The notes: generated by a model from the letters alone, not told the origin. A stretch of DNA of 64,000 nt from Clostridiales bacterium (GCA_017961235.1 JAGCXQ010000021.1:1-64000); one strand, 5' to 3'; shown: positions 49,525 through 59,208, numbered from the stretch's first letter. Program-made: numbers and translations.

Positions 49525-49983
49525 TTATTCTGCTTCTTTCGCCCTTTTATTCTGTGCATCCAGAAGATCGTACAGCAGCGTGTACAGTGCTTTTGCCTTA
49601 TCCGGCGGAAGCTCGATATTGCAGGCGACCTGCATCGGCACATCCTTCGCCTTCTCCTGGAGCTTCTTTCCTTCTTTGGTCAGCGTGATCACGACGACAC
49701 GGTCATCCCCGGAACTTCTCTGCCGCTCGACATAGCCTGCGCTCTCGAGCTTTTTCAGAAGCGGCGAGACCGTCCCGTTATCGAGCATCAGCTTCTCGCA
49801 GATCTCCCCGACGGTGATCCCGTCCTGCTCCCAGAGGACCAGAAATACGAGGTACTGCGTGTACGTAAGCCCCAGCGCCTTCAGGATCGGCGTGTACTGC
49901 CCGATCACATTTCTCGAAGCCGCATAAAGGGGAAAACACAGCTGGTTTTTGAGTTTCATAGCTTCACGATAATCATATTCCAT
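49525..49983 (-). CDS. ohrR: MarR/OhrR-family redox-sensing repressor
   Basis: 152 residues from MEYDYREAMKLKNQLCF, after GAGGCG; the longer frame runs over the promoter. OhrR-type: the reactive Cys16 in NQLCFPLYAASRN corresponds to Cys15 of Bacillus OhrR, with the partner Tyr residues in GLTYTQYLVFLVLWE. Winged helix with KLMLDNGTVSPLLKKLESAGYVERQRS. It senses organic peroxides and represses the operon; the usual ohrA target is absent and a flavodoxin gene follows instead. An inverted repeat overlaps its -10 box. Confidence 0.88.
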   Translation of the reverse strand: MEYDYREAMKLKNQLCFPLYAASRNVIGQYTPILKALGLTYTQYLVFLVLWEQDGITVGEICEKLMLDNGTVSPLLKKLESAGYVERQRSSGDDRVVVITLTKEGKKLQEKAKDVPMQVACNIELPPDKAKALYTLLYDLLDAQNKRAKEAE

Positions 49984-50014
49984 ACTAATCGCCTCACATA
50001 ATTTGATGCAATTA

Positions 50015-50044
50015 TATTGTATGCAATACTTTATCAATTGTCAA
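50015..50044 (-). promoter_or_regulatory. ohrR promoter with candidate autorepressor site
   Basis: Minus strand TTGACA (50039-50044), 17 bases, TACAAT (50016-50021). The inverted repeat TATTG-CATA-CAATA (50015-50028) lies over the -10. Confidence 0.75.
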
Positions 50045-50136
50045 CTCTTCTCCGCGAAAAGCACCCGCCCACGCGTCTATTATCTGTATCTTAACGATCC
50101 CCCCCGTAAACAGACCTTCTCTTTCGCAAATGTCAG

Positions 50137-50413
50137 CTAGATTTTCGATTTTTCAAAATATAGCCTACCGGTTTTTGAGGCACGATAGGCTATATTTCGC
50201 ATTTTTCAATCTCTAGCTTACTGCGAACTAATCCAGATTTTGCATTTTTCAATTTTTAGCCTACATAGTCTCTGACCTCGATAATCCATATTTTCGATTA
50301 TTGCAAATCTAGCCTACTCCGACATAAGCTATATTTTCATTTTTTGAATTTCTAGCCTACTTCTTCTCGAAAAGCACTAATCCATATTTCACGTTTTCGC
50401 AATTCTAGCCTAC
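50137..50413. repeat. Array of TAGGCTA/TAGCCTA-type repeats (array B2)
   Basis: Collinear with array B1 (28190-28458): both contain, in order, TAGCCTACCG, GTTTTTGAGGCA or its match, GATAGGCTATATTTCGC, CGAACTAATCCA, TAGCCTA, TCGATAATCCA or match, CGACATAA and CTCGAAAAGCACTAATCCATA. Identity looks like about 80 percent by eye. The array lies between the ohrR promoter and the end of the ABC transporter gene. Confidence 0.87.
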
Positions 50414-50445
50414 TTTTTTCCACTCAGCTGCCGCGGTGGCCGCCG

Positions 50446-52161
50446 TCAACCGGCGACCGTGTAGAGGGCTTTGAAGTAGCTGTCGTTTTTCATCAGATCC
50501 TCGAAGGAACCCTTCTCTTCGATGGTGCCGTCCTTGATGACGATGATCTCGTCATAGCGGCGCAGGAGCGACTCATCCAGCGAGTGGGTCACGACGACGC
50601 GTGTCATGGAGTCAAGGTCCAGGATCTCGTTGATCACTTCGTAAGAGGTCTTCGCATCGAGCGCGGAGGTCGCCTCATCCGCCAGGAGGATCGACGAATC
50701 CTTCAGAAGGCTTCTCGCGATCGAGATGCGCTGCTTCTCACCGCCGGAAAGTCCTTTTCCATTCTCACCACAGAGATAATCTTCGCCGCGCTCGCTGACC
50801 AGGGCCTCAAGGTGGGCCTTATGCATCGCCGACTCGATCTTCTCCTTCGGGAAGTCGCGGAACATGGTGACGTTGTCCTTGATCGAAGAATTGAAGATAA
50901 AGACATTCTGCGAGATGACGGACATCAGGTCATAGAGGGACTCGGGACGGATGGAGCGGAGTTCTTTTCCATCGATGGAGATTTCTCCCTTGTACTCGTT
51001 ATTGGCAGCCATCAGGAGATTGAGGAAAGTGGACTTGCCGCTGCCGCTGCCGCCGACGACGGCGTATGATTTTCCGGGCAGGAGGTCGCAGCTGATATCG
51101 TGCAGGACTTCTTTCCCGCCTTCTTCGTATGCGAAAGAAACATTCTTAAAGGAGATCTTCTCACCGACTTCCGATACTTCCTCGGATCCGATTTCACCGG
51201 CATTCTGCGAGAGCGATTCCGCGAGCTTGTCCACCAGGCCGGACGCTGCCTTTTTCCCCGCGAAAAGCTTCGGCAGCTCGGACACCGGCGGGATCAGGAA
51301 GTTCATCAGGTTCACGAACATTAAGATCGATCCGGCGGTGATTCCTCTTCCGCTTTTTGCAAGATAGATGCCGAAAAGGAATACGCCGAGCTGGGAGATC
51401 ATGCCTGCGATCATGCCGAGGGATCCGGTCAGAGAAGCGATCCGGCGCATGCGGCACTTCGCATCCTCGAGTTTTCTGTTCTCATCGATGAAGAGCTGAT
51501 TCGCTTCTTTTTCTGCACGGAAACTCTTGATGACCTGAAAACCGCTGAGGCAGTCAGTCATCGTCGAAGTGAAGGCGGCATTTCTGTCCGACACTTCCTT
51601 CTGGACCTTCGCCATTTTCTTCCCCATAACCAGTGATACCAGCATCGGGAGAATGATGATCAGGATCGAGAACAGCGTGAGCTCGGGCGAGTAGATAAAC
51701 ATCAGGATAAGAGATCCGAAAAAGGAGACTACTTTTGTTACGATCGGAAGGATCGAAGATACGTAGTTCGTTTCGATCGTGGTCGCGTCATTCGTCAGCG
51801 CAGAGAGATAGGAAGCGGTGTCTTCTTTTCTGAAAGAAGAGATATTCTTCATGGAAAGGAACTGAAATGCCCGGTTCTTATACTGTGTCATCGCACGGCG
51901 GATAAAGGCGGGCTCGGCCAGGTAATTCACTACGGTGATCACGATGGCCAGACCGAGGAATGCGAGGCAGATGAGGGACATCTCGGTCAGTGTGTATGCA
52001 CTCTGGCCGGAGATAATATCGATCAGTTCTTTGATGATCCACGAGACGACAATACCCGTGATGCCGTTTAAGACCGAAGCAGTAATTGCCGTAAAAAGGG
52101 CGCAGTGATTTTTCCTGTAGAACCGGGATACCAGTTCCGCACGAATGGAGCGGTTATTCAT
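50446..52161 (-). CDS. ABC exporter, fused membrane and ATPase domains
   Basis: 571 residues. The ATG at 52161 (MNNRSIRAEL) is used, six bases after GAGGTG; the GTG three codons upstream is part of that ribosome site. Six transmembrane segments in the first 300 residues, then Walker A GGSGSGKST, signature LSGGEKQRIS, Walker B SILLADEATSALD and switch His in VVTHSLDE. A half-transporter that should work as a homodimer, possibly for a peptide or drug. The XRE-TPR regulator gene lies 72 bases upstream in the same direction. Confidence 0.93.
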   Translation of the reverse strand: MNNRSIRAELVSRFYRKNHCALFTAITASVLNGITGIVVSWIIKELIDIISGQSAYTLTEMSLICLAFLGLAIVITVVNYLAEPAFIRRAMTQYKNRAFQFLSMKNISSFRKEDTASYLSALTNDATTIETNYVSSILPIVTKVVSFFGSLILMFIYSPELTLFSILIIILPMLVSLVMGKKMAKVQKEVSDRNAAFTSTMTDCLSGFQVIKSFRAEKEANQLFIDENRKLEDAKCRMRRIASLTGSLGMIAGMISQLGVFLFGIYLAKSGRGITAGSILMFVNLMNFLIPPVSELPKLFAGKKAASGLVDKLAESLSQNAGEIGSEEVSEVGEKISFKNVSFAYEEGGKEVLHDISCDLLPGKSYAVVGGSGSGKSTFLNLLMAANNEYKGEISIDGKELRSIRPESLYDLMSVISQNVFIFNSSIKDNVTMFRDFPKEKIESAMHKAHLEALVSERGEDYLCGENGKGLSGGEKQRISIARSLLKDSSILLADEATSALDAKTSYEVINEILDLDSMTRVVVTHSLDESLLRRYDEIIVIKDGTIEEKGSFEDLMKNDSYFKALYTVAG

Positions 52162-52173
52162 TTTTTTCACCTC

Positions 52174-52258
52174 ATTTAGTTATGGATTTCTGAGTTCATC
52201 TATTTTCAGATCTTGGGGTTATTTGTTTACTTATTACTTTATGGATTTCCAGAGTTTG
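52174..52258 (-). repeat. Stop-codon echo of the XRE-TPR gene
   Basis: The gene's end, AACTCTGGAAATCCATAAAG plus TAA (from 52258 to 52234), recurs about 60 bases downstream as AACTCAGAAATCCATAACTAA (52196-52176), next to the RBS of the ABC gene. Confidence 0.75.
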
Positions 52259-53298
52259 AGAAGTTCCTTTGATTCGACGAGACGGATCGTGGACTCGATC
52301 CCCTCGATGCAGGTCTCGCCCGTCGTATCGAAGGCCAGGCACGATTCGTCGATCTCGACGAAGCGTTCTCTCCGCGCATCGAAATCCGGAGAAGCATCGA
52401 ATTCTTCTGCTTTCTTCTTCGCTTTCTTCAGGTGATCGGCCGCGGCTTTCTCATTCTTCAGTTTCAGTTCCACATACGCAAGGCCGGTAAGAAACAGGCA
52501 GTCGATGCGGTCGAGGAAGCACAGCACGCCTTTTCTTTTGAAAAGTGCATCGAACTTCAGCCCCGTTTCCAGGATGTCCTTCGTCTTTTCAAAATCACCT
52601 TTCCCCACGTAGCACAGTGCTTTTGACGAAATAAGATTGATCATGTCGCTGATCCGGTTCACGAGCGAATACGACAGGAAGGTATCCGCTTCTTTATATT
52701 CCTTCTTCGAAACGAGGATCTGGCCGATGTTGGAATTGAAGATATATCCCGCGTTATGGGCTTTATAGATCTCCAGGCTCTTATCGAGGTTCCCCATGGC
52801 CATATAGATCGTGGCGAGCTGGCCGTAGAGGGTGGTCGCGTCGATGTTGGGGTCACTGTTCTGGGAGGAAAGAGAGATCGCTTTCTCGTAGAGCTCGATG
52901 GCGCGGAGGCAGTACTCTTCGTTGATCTTGAACATTAGGCCGAACGCGCGGAAAAGATACGCACATTCATACACGATCCGAAAGGAATTCGGGTACTTCT
53001 TCAGTGCCTTTTCCGCCTCCTCCGGGCCATGCGGATCCTGTGTGTCCGTCATCTTCCGGAGCCTCTCGGCAAGTGCACCGTTTCTGTTGTCGCGGACGGT
53101 AAAGCCGACCAGCACGTCCAGCGAGACGTCGAAGAAATCGGCCATCTCCATCAGGAGCGAAATATCCGGAACCGACAGTCCCGCTTCCCACTTATGGACG
53201 GCGCCGATCGTAACGCGGAAGACCTCTGCGAGCTGTTCCTGCGTCAGTCCCTTTTCTTTTCTAAGTGCTCTGATATTGGCTGCAAGATCGTTTTTCAT
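52234..53298 (-). CDS. XRE-family regulator with TPR-like sensor domain
   Basis: 354 residues. N-terminal helix-turn-helix (NIRALRKEKGLTQEQLAEVF...GAVHKWEAG, residues 8-40) followed by about 280 residues of tetratricopeptide-like helices (CLRAIELYEKAISLSS; LYGQLATIYMAMGNLDKSLEIYKAH; ALCYVGKGDFEKTKDILETG). Proteins of this plan often respond to small peptides. It precedes the ABC exporter gene and probably controls it. An inverted repeat TATACT-GAT-AGTATA lies upstream at 53402-53416. Confidence 0.88.
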   Translation of the reverse strand: MKNDLAANIRALRKEKGLTQEQLAEVFRVTIGAVHKWEAGLSVPDISLLMEMADFFDVSLDVLVGFTVRDNRNGALAERLRKMTDTQDPHGPEEAEKALKKYPNSFRIVYECAYLFRAFGLMFKINEEYCLRAIELYEKAISLSSQNSDPNIDATTLYGQLATIYMAMGNLDKSLEIYKAHNAGYIFNSNIGQILVSKKEYKEADTFLSYSLVNRISDMINLISSKALCYVGKGDFEKTKDILETGLKFDALFKRKGVLCFLDRIDCLFLTGLAYVELKLKNEKAAADHLKKAKKKAEEFDASPDFDARRERFVEIDESCLAFDTTGETCIEGIESTIRLVESKELLKLWKSIK

Positions 53299-53401
53299 GA
53301 CTTCATCTCCTCTACCGTCAGTATTGCTTCAACTGTCTTTATTGTAGAGGAAAACGCCGAAGAAGAAAATACACTACCAATACAATTAGAATAGAACTAT
53401 T

Positions 53402-53416
53402 TATACTATCAGTATA
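53402..53416. promoter_or_regulatory. Inverted repeat upstream of the XRE-TPR gene
   Basis: TATACTATCAGTATA, six-base arms and three-base centre, about 105 bases upstream of the start; possible binding site of the regulator itself. Confidence 0.4.
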
Positions 53417-53524
53417 GTTTTTCTTTTTTTACGGCAAAAGCACTTGCCTCGCCGCGAGGGCGCTTACCCCGCAATACGAGCACTTTCTCGCGAATATGCG
53501 CACTATCTCTGCCGCAAAAAAAAG

Positions 53525-53556
53525 AACTCCCATGCGCAAGATGCGTCATGGGAGTT
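53525..53556 (-). terminator. Intrinsic terminator after the diguanylate cyclase gene
   Basis: AACTCCCATG / CATGGGAGTT, ten-base perfect stem, followed on the minus strand by TCTTTTTTTT. Confidence 0.88.
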
Positions 53557-53591
53557 CGCTTCGTCTTGTTGGTTTACCCGGGATTTCAGTC

Positions 53592-54899
53592 TTACAGCTT
53601 CGTGACCATGTTTCTTCCGTTATGCTTGGAAGCATACATCGCGCGGTCAAGTCTGTTAAAGGCTTCCTGGAAGTCATCCTCACCGGTGATCTCGGTGACA
53701 CCGATCGAGCAGGTGATGTGCATGATCTCCGGGAACTCATAGACATCGACAGAGTGTCTCAGTTTCTCTGCGATGGCGGCCGCCTGCTCACCGCTCTTGC
53801 CGTAGCAGACGATTACAAATTCCTCACCGCCCCAGCGGCCGACCGAGCACTTCTCCTCGAGAGAGATATCTGTCATGATCTTCGCCAGGTGCTTGAGTGT
53901 CGTATCACCGACAGCATGTCCGTAGTTATCGTTGACCTTCTTAAAGAGGTCGAGGTCGATCATCATGATCGATACCGGCTCGTCATTCTTCACACGCATC
54001 GCCAGTGCATTGTGGAGCTGGGACTCGATCTCGCCGTGGTTATAAACACCGGTCAGCGGGTCGGTGATCGCCATCTCCTCATACTTCTTCAGCGTGGAGA
54101 GCATCTCCATGGAGTTCTCGTGGATATCCTGGACCATGAATACGAAACGGTAATCCGACTCGTCATTGGTCTGCGCGCGGGAAAAGATGAGCTTGACCCA
54201 GATGAACTTTCCTTCGAGGTTACGCATCATGCAGTCAAAGGAAGCCGTACGTCCCTGCGGGAAGTTCTTCTTTAAGTACTCCGGATCGGATCTTCGGAGG
54301 AACTGATCCTGATCCTCCGGAAGGAACATGTTCACGATCATCATGCGCCAGTCGGAGTACTTGAGGTTATAGTTCACGACGTTGTCGGACATCTCCGCGA
54401 CGTTGATGCTGCTGGTCGTATCGAGAACGAGGTCGATATACATCGAGAAAAGATACGAGCTCTGGATCGTACGGATCTTCTTCGAAGTGAGCGATTCCTG
54501 AAGTGATTCGTTATCATCAAATTCATCCATCACGAAGAGGTACTTTTCCGACGGGACCAGCGGATAGACCGTCAGCTGTACCAGATGCGGCTTCTCTCCT
54601 TCGGCCGTTACGATATTTAAGCGTCGGCTGTATTTCTTTCGAAAATCACCTGTATTGTCAGCGAAGATCTGATAGTCGGATGTGACCTTCTCGCTCGATC
54701 CGTCAAAGTGGAACCACAGGTCGATGATGAGATCATGGTAGCTTCCGGACTCTTCGATATACTGCTCGAAAAAACCTTTTCGGAGGAGCGCCTTATATTG
54801 GTCGGTCGGCGCATCCACGACGATGACCGCGTCCACATTATCCAGAAGAAGCTCCGGTACATCAGCAATACTATAGTCTTCAAAACTCTTAATCATCAT
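53592..54899 (-). CDS. Diguanylate cyclase with PAS-like domain
   Basis: 435 residues. Residues about 150-262 look like a PAS-type sensor (CMMRNLEGKFIWVKLIFSRAQ...FVFMVQDIHE); the GGDEF domain spans about 275-430 with DPLTGVYNHG at 280-289, the metal Asp in IDLDLFKKVNDNYGHAVGD and the active-site loop GGEEF at 357-361. It makes cyclic di-GMP from two GTP. No RxxD inhibitory site precedes the loop, so product inhibition is unlikely. No membrane segment. Single gene with its own terminator. Confidence 0.93.
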   Translation of the reverse strand: MMIKSFEDYSIADVPELLLDNVDAVIVVDAPTDQYKALLRKGFFEQYIEESGSYHDLIIDLWFHFDGSSEKVTSDYQIFADNTGDFRKKYSRRLNIVTAEGEKPHLVQLTVYPLVPSEKYLFVMDEFDDNESLQESLTSKKIRTIQSSYLFSMYIDLVLDTTSSINVAEMSDNVVNYNLKYSDWRMMIVNMFLPEDQDQFLRRSDPEYLKKNFPQGRTASFDCMMRNLEGKFIWVKLIFSRAQTNDESDYRFVFMVQDIHENSMEMLSTLKKYEEMAITDPLTGVYNHGEIESQLHNALAMRVKNDEPVSIMMIDLDLFKKVNDNYGHAVGDTTLKHLAKIMTDISLEEKCSVGRWGGEEFVIVCYGKSGEQAAAIAEKLRHSVDVYEFPEIMHITCSIGVTEITGEDDFQEAFNRLDRAMYASKHNGRNMVTKL

Positions 54900-55009
54900 A
54901 TGCTTTCTCTCACTCCTTGCCTGCGTCTCAATTTATATTAGAAATAATAAATCCTAAAAAAATTATAACGCTTGAAACGGAAACAAGCATGAATAAAATG
55001 AAAACATTA

Positions 55010-55080
55010 AGGCTTTGAATTGTTACAGATAGGCTTTGACTTGATTCAGACAGGCTTGTTACAGATGGTCAGGCTCTCTC
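55010..55080 (-). repeat. Stop-codon echoes of the solute-binding protein gene, period about 21
   Basis: The word GCCT that carries the stop codon (GAGAGCCTGA) recurs as GCCTGTCTGAATCAA, GCCTATCTGTAACAA and GCCTTAATG. AGGCT words on the plus strand stand at 55010, 55031, 55052 and 55071. Confidence 0.7.
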
Positions 55081-57444
55081 ATCGAGGACCTTCTGTACTC
55101 TGTCCTGAAGTATCTTTATCACATCGGCAAGATCCTTCTGTCCGAGGAAATACGCGGGCATCTCTTCAATCAGGATCAGGTTGATCGAGGAGTCGGACGA
55201 TTCAAAATACGAGCAGCTGGAAAGGATCTTCTCCAGCTCTGCCATATGGTCTTTTCCGAACTTCATTCTGCGCTCGGAAGGCATACCGAAAGACATGAAG
55301 TTGGAGTTCCCTTTGGGGCCGTTGATGTAATTAAGGGTCGCCTCTTCTGTCTTCCGGTATGCTTCTCGGTTTATGGTAAAACCCGAGGTTTTTGCCATCT
55401 CATAAAGAAGATCATCGGAAAGGAGTATCTTTAGAAAATCCACGCAGGCATCTGTATCCTTGGCCCTGGCAGAAACCGCTACGGAACAGTGGAGCCGGGC
55501 AAGAGGTCCCCGCCCGTCTGCAGAGGGGATACCCAGGATCGAGCCCGCACCATTCAGATCATTCACGCCGACCAGATATAAATGCGGCCATTCGTACACG
55601 GAAAGCTGCGCGATCCCGTTCACATACTCGCGCATTTCGGCCTCCGGATCTTCGTCCGGAGCTACGATGGGCCGGGACTCGGAACTGACATTCTTCTTGA
55701 CATAATCTGCCAGTTCCGCGAACTCCGATCCCGAAAAATCCGCCTTACCGTTCACGATGAATTTGTCCTTCATCGCGTTAAAAAGCGTGACGAAATACGT
55801 GGCCTGCCCGTTGTCAAAGAGATCATACCCGTTTAGCGGGCCATGGAGAAAATCTTCATATTCAGTTGTGGTGAATCCGACGCCGGATGATCCTGCATAC
55901 TTCGCGTCCGTATGGATCCCCTTGATCCCGAAAGAAAGCGGCAGCTGATAGAGTTTGCCGTCGGTCTTCGCCGCGTCGATGATATTCGTAAAGTATATAT
56001 CGGCATCCATGTTGCCAAAATAACTGCTTAAGTCGAAAAGATAATTACTGTTATTCAGCCTGCCCATATCATCGGTAATGATCAGAATGTCCGGACCTGT
56101 ACCGCTTACGATGTTCATGGCAAGCGTATCATTTAATGACAGATTCCGCTGAAGGATCTCATTTTCAGCATCGTCCGCCGTGTCTGTCTGTGAGTGGTAG
56201 ATCACACCATCGATCCGGTACTCACCGGTCACTTCGATGAGGAAGTCTTTATTACTTGAGTTAAACCGGACGATCGCTTCCGAAACCACCGGATCGACAT
56301 ATCCGTTCGCTGCATATAGCTCGAGCACTGTCTTTCCTGCGTGAGGATTCTCCGAAGTTTTCGATAGTACAATCAGATCAAAGCCGATCTCTATCGGATC
56401 TCCGAGCGATAAGTAGCCTGTTTTCCCGCCCAGGAAAAGAACTCTCCCGTCAGAGCAGTCGATCATCTGGGAATCCCCCAGAAGGCTATGCTTGACCAGG
56501 CATGCATCATAATCGAAAAACACTTCGCTCCGTTTATTCTTCAGGTCGAGCCTCGAGATCCCGTCCGAAGACGAGAAATACACCTGTCCGTCGTTTCCTG
56601 TAAGGCTATCTGTGATACTTCTGAAATCGATCCACTCATAGTCCTTCCCGTCCACTTCAGAACACTTTTCATTCTTTAGATCCACCTCGAAGAAAAGCGG
56701 AATATTCGTCTGATCCGGCGTCGCAGGGATCAGCAGCTTATCTCCTTCCAGAGAAAGGATCATCGGGATATGCGAAAGACTGGTACTTTCCTTTCTTACC
56801 TCGACATGGTTCTGCTGCCCGTCGGAAGATTCGATATCAAGTGCGTAGAAGGCAATATGACTTTGTTCATCAAACATCCTCCTCACAAGAACAGTATATT
56901 TCCCGGCACGGAACAGAGAGCTGTATCCATTCGAGAGCTGGTCTTCACTATGTTCCCGTTCCTCAAGTTTTTCTCCGGTCCTTGCATCGACATCGATGTC
57001 GACCAAGGTGCCCTCCTGCCAGTCGGAGATCGTCGCAGTGATCCTGCCGTGAGAATACTCAACGTTATCGATATACCCCTGTTCCGGCAAAAACTGATTC
57101 AGATCCGTCGTGTGGATCTCTTCACACGTATCGTGGTCAACTACGGTAACACAGCAGAACATATTGTTCGCCTCGGGATCTTCCTCAGCAAAGTACGCGC
57201 GTGACAGTACCACGATATCCTTCTCGTCGGTACCTAGTATCTTCTGCTCTTTAAAAACAATGTCCCTTCCACCGGTATCCACATCCGGGGCTATATGGAT
57301 CACTTTCGAATCGAACCAGGGATCCTCCGGGCGGATCTTCCGGTGTTCTGTGGAAGTGCTTTTCGCGCGGCAGGATGCGCCTGAACACAGCATCGCGAAT
57401 ATAAGAGTAAGGGATACCGCCCTGTTTCTTAAAACATGCTTCAT
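55069..57444 (-). CDS. Large extracellular solute-binding-like lipoprotein
   Basis: 791 residues from MKHVLRNRAV, eight bases after GAAGAAGG. Lipobox SGASC (Cys25). Residues about 40-370 are beta-rich with repeated segments ending in short hydrophobic strands, perhaps a propeller-like domain; from about 375 on the sequence looks like a family 1 extracellular solute-binding protein (EAIVRFNSSNKDFLIEV, TGPDILIITDDMG, LYQLPLSFGIKGIHTDAKYAG, AVSARAKDTDACVDFLKILLS). The fusion of an extra N-terminal domain to a binding protein is unusual. No permease is nearby; it pairs with 57468-59084. Confidence 0.78.
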   Translation of the reverse strand: MKHVLRNRAVSLTLIFAMLCSGASCRAKSTSTEHRKIRPEDPWFDSKVIHIAPDVDTGGRDIVFKEQKILGTDEKDIVVLSRAYFAEEDPEANNMFCCVTVVDHDTCEEIHTTDLNQFLPEQGYIDNVEYSHGRITATISDWQEGTLVDIDVDARTGEKLEEREHSEDQLSNGYSSLFRAGKYTVLVRRMFDEQSHIAFYALDIESSDGQQNHVEVRKESTSLSHIPMILSLEGDKLLIPATPDQTNIPLFFEVDLKNEKCSEVDGKDYEWIDFRSITDSLTGNDGQVYFSSSDGISRLDLKNKRSEVFFDYDACLVKHSLLGDSQMIDCSDGRVLFLGGKTGYLSLGDPIEIGFDLIVLSKTSENPHAGKTVLELYAANGYVDPVVSEAIVRFNSSNKDFLIEVTGEYRIDGVIYHSQTDTADDAENEILQRNLSLNDTLAMNIVSGTGPDILIITDDMGRLNNSNYLFDLSSYFGNMDADIYFTNIIDAAKTDGKLYQLPLSFGIKGIHTDAKYAGSSGVGFTTTEYEDFLHGPLNGYDLFDNGQATYFVTLFNAMKDKFIVNGKADFSGSEFAELADYVKKNVSSESRPIVAPDEDPEAEMREYVNGIAQLSVYEWPHLYLVGVNDLNGAGSILGIPSADGRGPLARLHCSVAVSARAKDTDACVDFLKILLSDDLLYEMAKTSGFTINREAYRKTEEATLNYINGPKGNSNFMSFGMPSERRMKFGKDHMAELEKILSSCSYFESSDSSINLILIEEMPAYFLGQKDLADVIKILQDRVQKVLDERA

Positions 57445-57467
57445 ATATAGCCTTCTTCTCTGACGGA

Positions 57468-59084
57468 TCAGGACTGCGATTCCTTCTGATACGCTTCCCA
57501 CCGGCTTCTCACCGTGTCGAGATAGTCATCGATACCATCTGCTTTCAGTTTTTCGGAATGGATCCCGATCGCCTCATCCAGGGTCTTACTGTTAAGTTCT
57601 TCTAGAAAAGCATCCAGATCATCGGAAAAGATAAGATCCTGGTCACTGTCTGATACAAACCCGATAAATGGAGATACCTGCGCATGATCATAAAAGTCGA
57701 ACATGGCTTCCTTTCGATTCACCGCAAACTGCTCGCCCCTGGCCGGGTGCAGATTTATAAACAGATTCAGCCACGTCTCACGCCAGGGAGCGCTCTGCTT
57801 ATCCGTGCCATCCATATTCACTGCAAAGCCATTCTCGAGCTTATAAGTTTCTCCGAGTCTTCCATAGATCAGAAGATTGCCATACTTTTCCTGTCCATAT
57901 AAAAGGCTGAGGAAATCCAGACACGCACCGGTCTTATCCGGATCATTCGTGATACCGATAGAGCCGTTGATCCTGGTCTTTAGGACAGGTGCCAGTTCTT
58001 TTATCACGTAATTACCGCCGAGCTTATTCCCTTCAGGTGAAATGACAGATAAAACCGCGAGGAAATTGCCTGCCTTCATCGCTTCTTCTGCGTCGGCCCA
58101 GGAAGCATTCTGATGATACGAGACAGTCTCCTTGATAAAACCTTCGTGCTTCATCTTCTCAAGAAGCCGCAGATAACCGATGAACTTTTCGGACTTCAGC
58201 GGGTTTTCGATCTGCATCGTTTCATAATCATAAAGCAGCCCGTTTCTGATTTCACAGCCGATCATCGAATCGAAATCATAATCCGATAAGAGATACTGGA
58301 AGCGCGGAGCCGCAGCATCATCCCACTTCACATCCTTGATCATCTCATAGATGCCCTCAAGCGATCCATCCCATTTTTCGATCGCTTCCTCAGATATATG
58401 ATCCTTATTAAATGCGGCATACAGACCCGCATCGGACCAGGTCGCATTCGGTATGGAATAGATATGCCCGTCAACCTTGACCGCTTCCCACATCGATTTC
58501 GGAAATGCCTCATACAGTGCTTTTCCCTTATCGGTGGTAAGGATCTCATCCAGCTTAACAAGCTTTCCGGACTTTAAAAGCCTGGAAATATTATTACTTC
58601 CGTCACCCAGACCCATAAAGGAAATATCTACTTTTCCCTCGTTCAGCAAGATCTCAAGGTCCTCAAAATACGTATCGAATTTGACATATTCGATCTGCAG
58701 CTGATACGGGTGGCCATCTTTCTGCAGTTCCTGGTTAAAGAGCCGGAGGTAATCCTCATCAATTTCATTCACATTGGGAACAGCAAAAGTGATTGTTGTC
58801 AGTTCTTTTGGATCGGAAGGAGATGTCGCATCGGAGGAAGATGCTTTATCTACGGAAGCGTCCTGATCTACAGAAGTTTCTTTATCTTCACCGGACGGAT
58901 TATCCGAAGTTTTTCCTTCGCCCGTATCCTCCGTGCCTGTGATCGTCTGGCTGATATTTCCGGTACTTTCTTCTGTCTTTTTTCCGTTTTCCGGAATCAC
59001 TTTCGCTATAAGAAACATTCCCAGGGAAACTACGAGCGCAGTTAACCCAAGAAGCACAAATAAAAGGCTTCTCTTCATTTTCAT
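57468..59084 (-). CDS. Membrane-tethered extracellular solute-binding protein (DUF3502-like C-terminus)
   Basis: 538 residues. One N-terminal hydrophobic segment (about 5-30) with no lipobox Cys acts as anchor, then a Ser/Asp-rich linker, then a solute-binding fold (ITFAVPNVNEIDEDYLRLFNQEL...). The C-terminal region PFIGFVSDSDQDLIFSDD...LDEAIGIHSEKLKADGIDDYLDTV resembles DUF3502 of carbohydrate-binding ABC lipoproteins. Ribosome site GAGGT, six bases before ATG. Cotranscribed with 55069-57444 (23-base gap). No permease or ATPase genes adjoin, suggesting a sensing role or shared transporter. Confidence 0.8.
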   Translation of the reverse strand: MKMKRSLLFVLLGLTALVVSLGMFLIAKVIPENGKKTEESTGNISQTITGTEDTGEGKTSDNPSGEDKETSVDQDASVDKASSSDATSPSDPKELTTITFAVPNVNEIDEDYLRLFNQELQKDGHPYQLQIEYVKFDTYFEDLEILLNEGKVDISFMGLGDGSNNISRLLKSGKLVKLDEILTTDKGKALYEAFPKSMWEAVKVDGHIYSIPNATWSDAGLYAAFNKDHISEEAIEKWDGSLEGIYEMIKDVKWDDAAAPRFQYLLSDYDFDSMIGCEIRNGLLYDYETMQIENPLKSEKFIGYLRLLEKMKHEGFIKETVSYHQNASWADAEEAMKAGNFLAVLSVISPEGNKLGGNYVIKELAPVLKTRINGSIGITNDPDKTGACLDFLSLLYGQEKYGNLLIYGRLGETYKLENGFAVNMDGTDKQSAPWRETWLNLFINLHPARGEQFAVNRKEAMFDFYDHAQVSPFIGFVSDSDQDLIFSDDLDAFLEELNSKTLDEAIGIHSEKLKADGIDDYLDTVRSRWEAYQKESQS

Positions 59085-59101
59085 AGTATTACCTCTTTTC
59101 T

Positions 59102-59208
59102 TGATGAATCAGGCAGTTATTCTGCCATGTATTTCACGGATGAACCAGGCAGTTATTCTGCCATGTTTTTAACGGATGAATCAGGCATTATTCTGCCATG
59201 TATTTCAC
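59102..59208 (-). repeat. 36-base tandem repeat, three copies, including the stop region of the anti-sigma gene
   Basis: Units at 59102, 59138 and 59174, nearly identical (ATGAATCAGGCAGTTATTCT core, then GCCATGTATTTCAC). The third copy, with one base deleted, forms the last codons and stop of the gene; the other two lie downstream. Confidence 0.9.
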
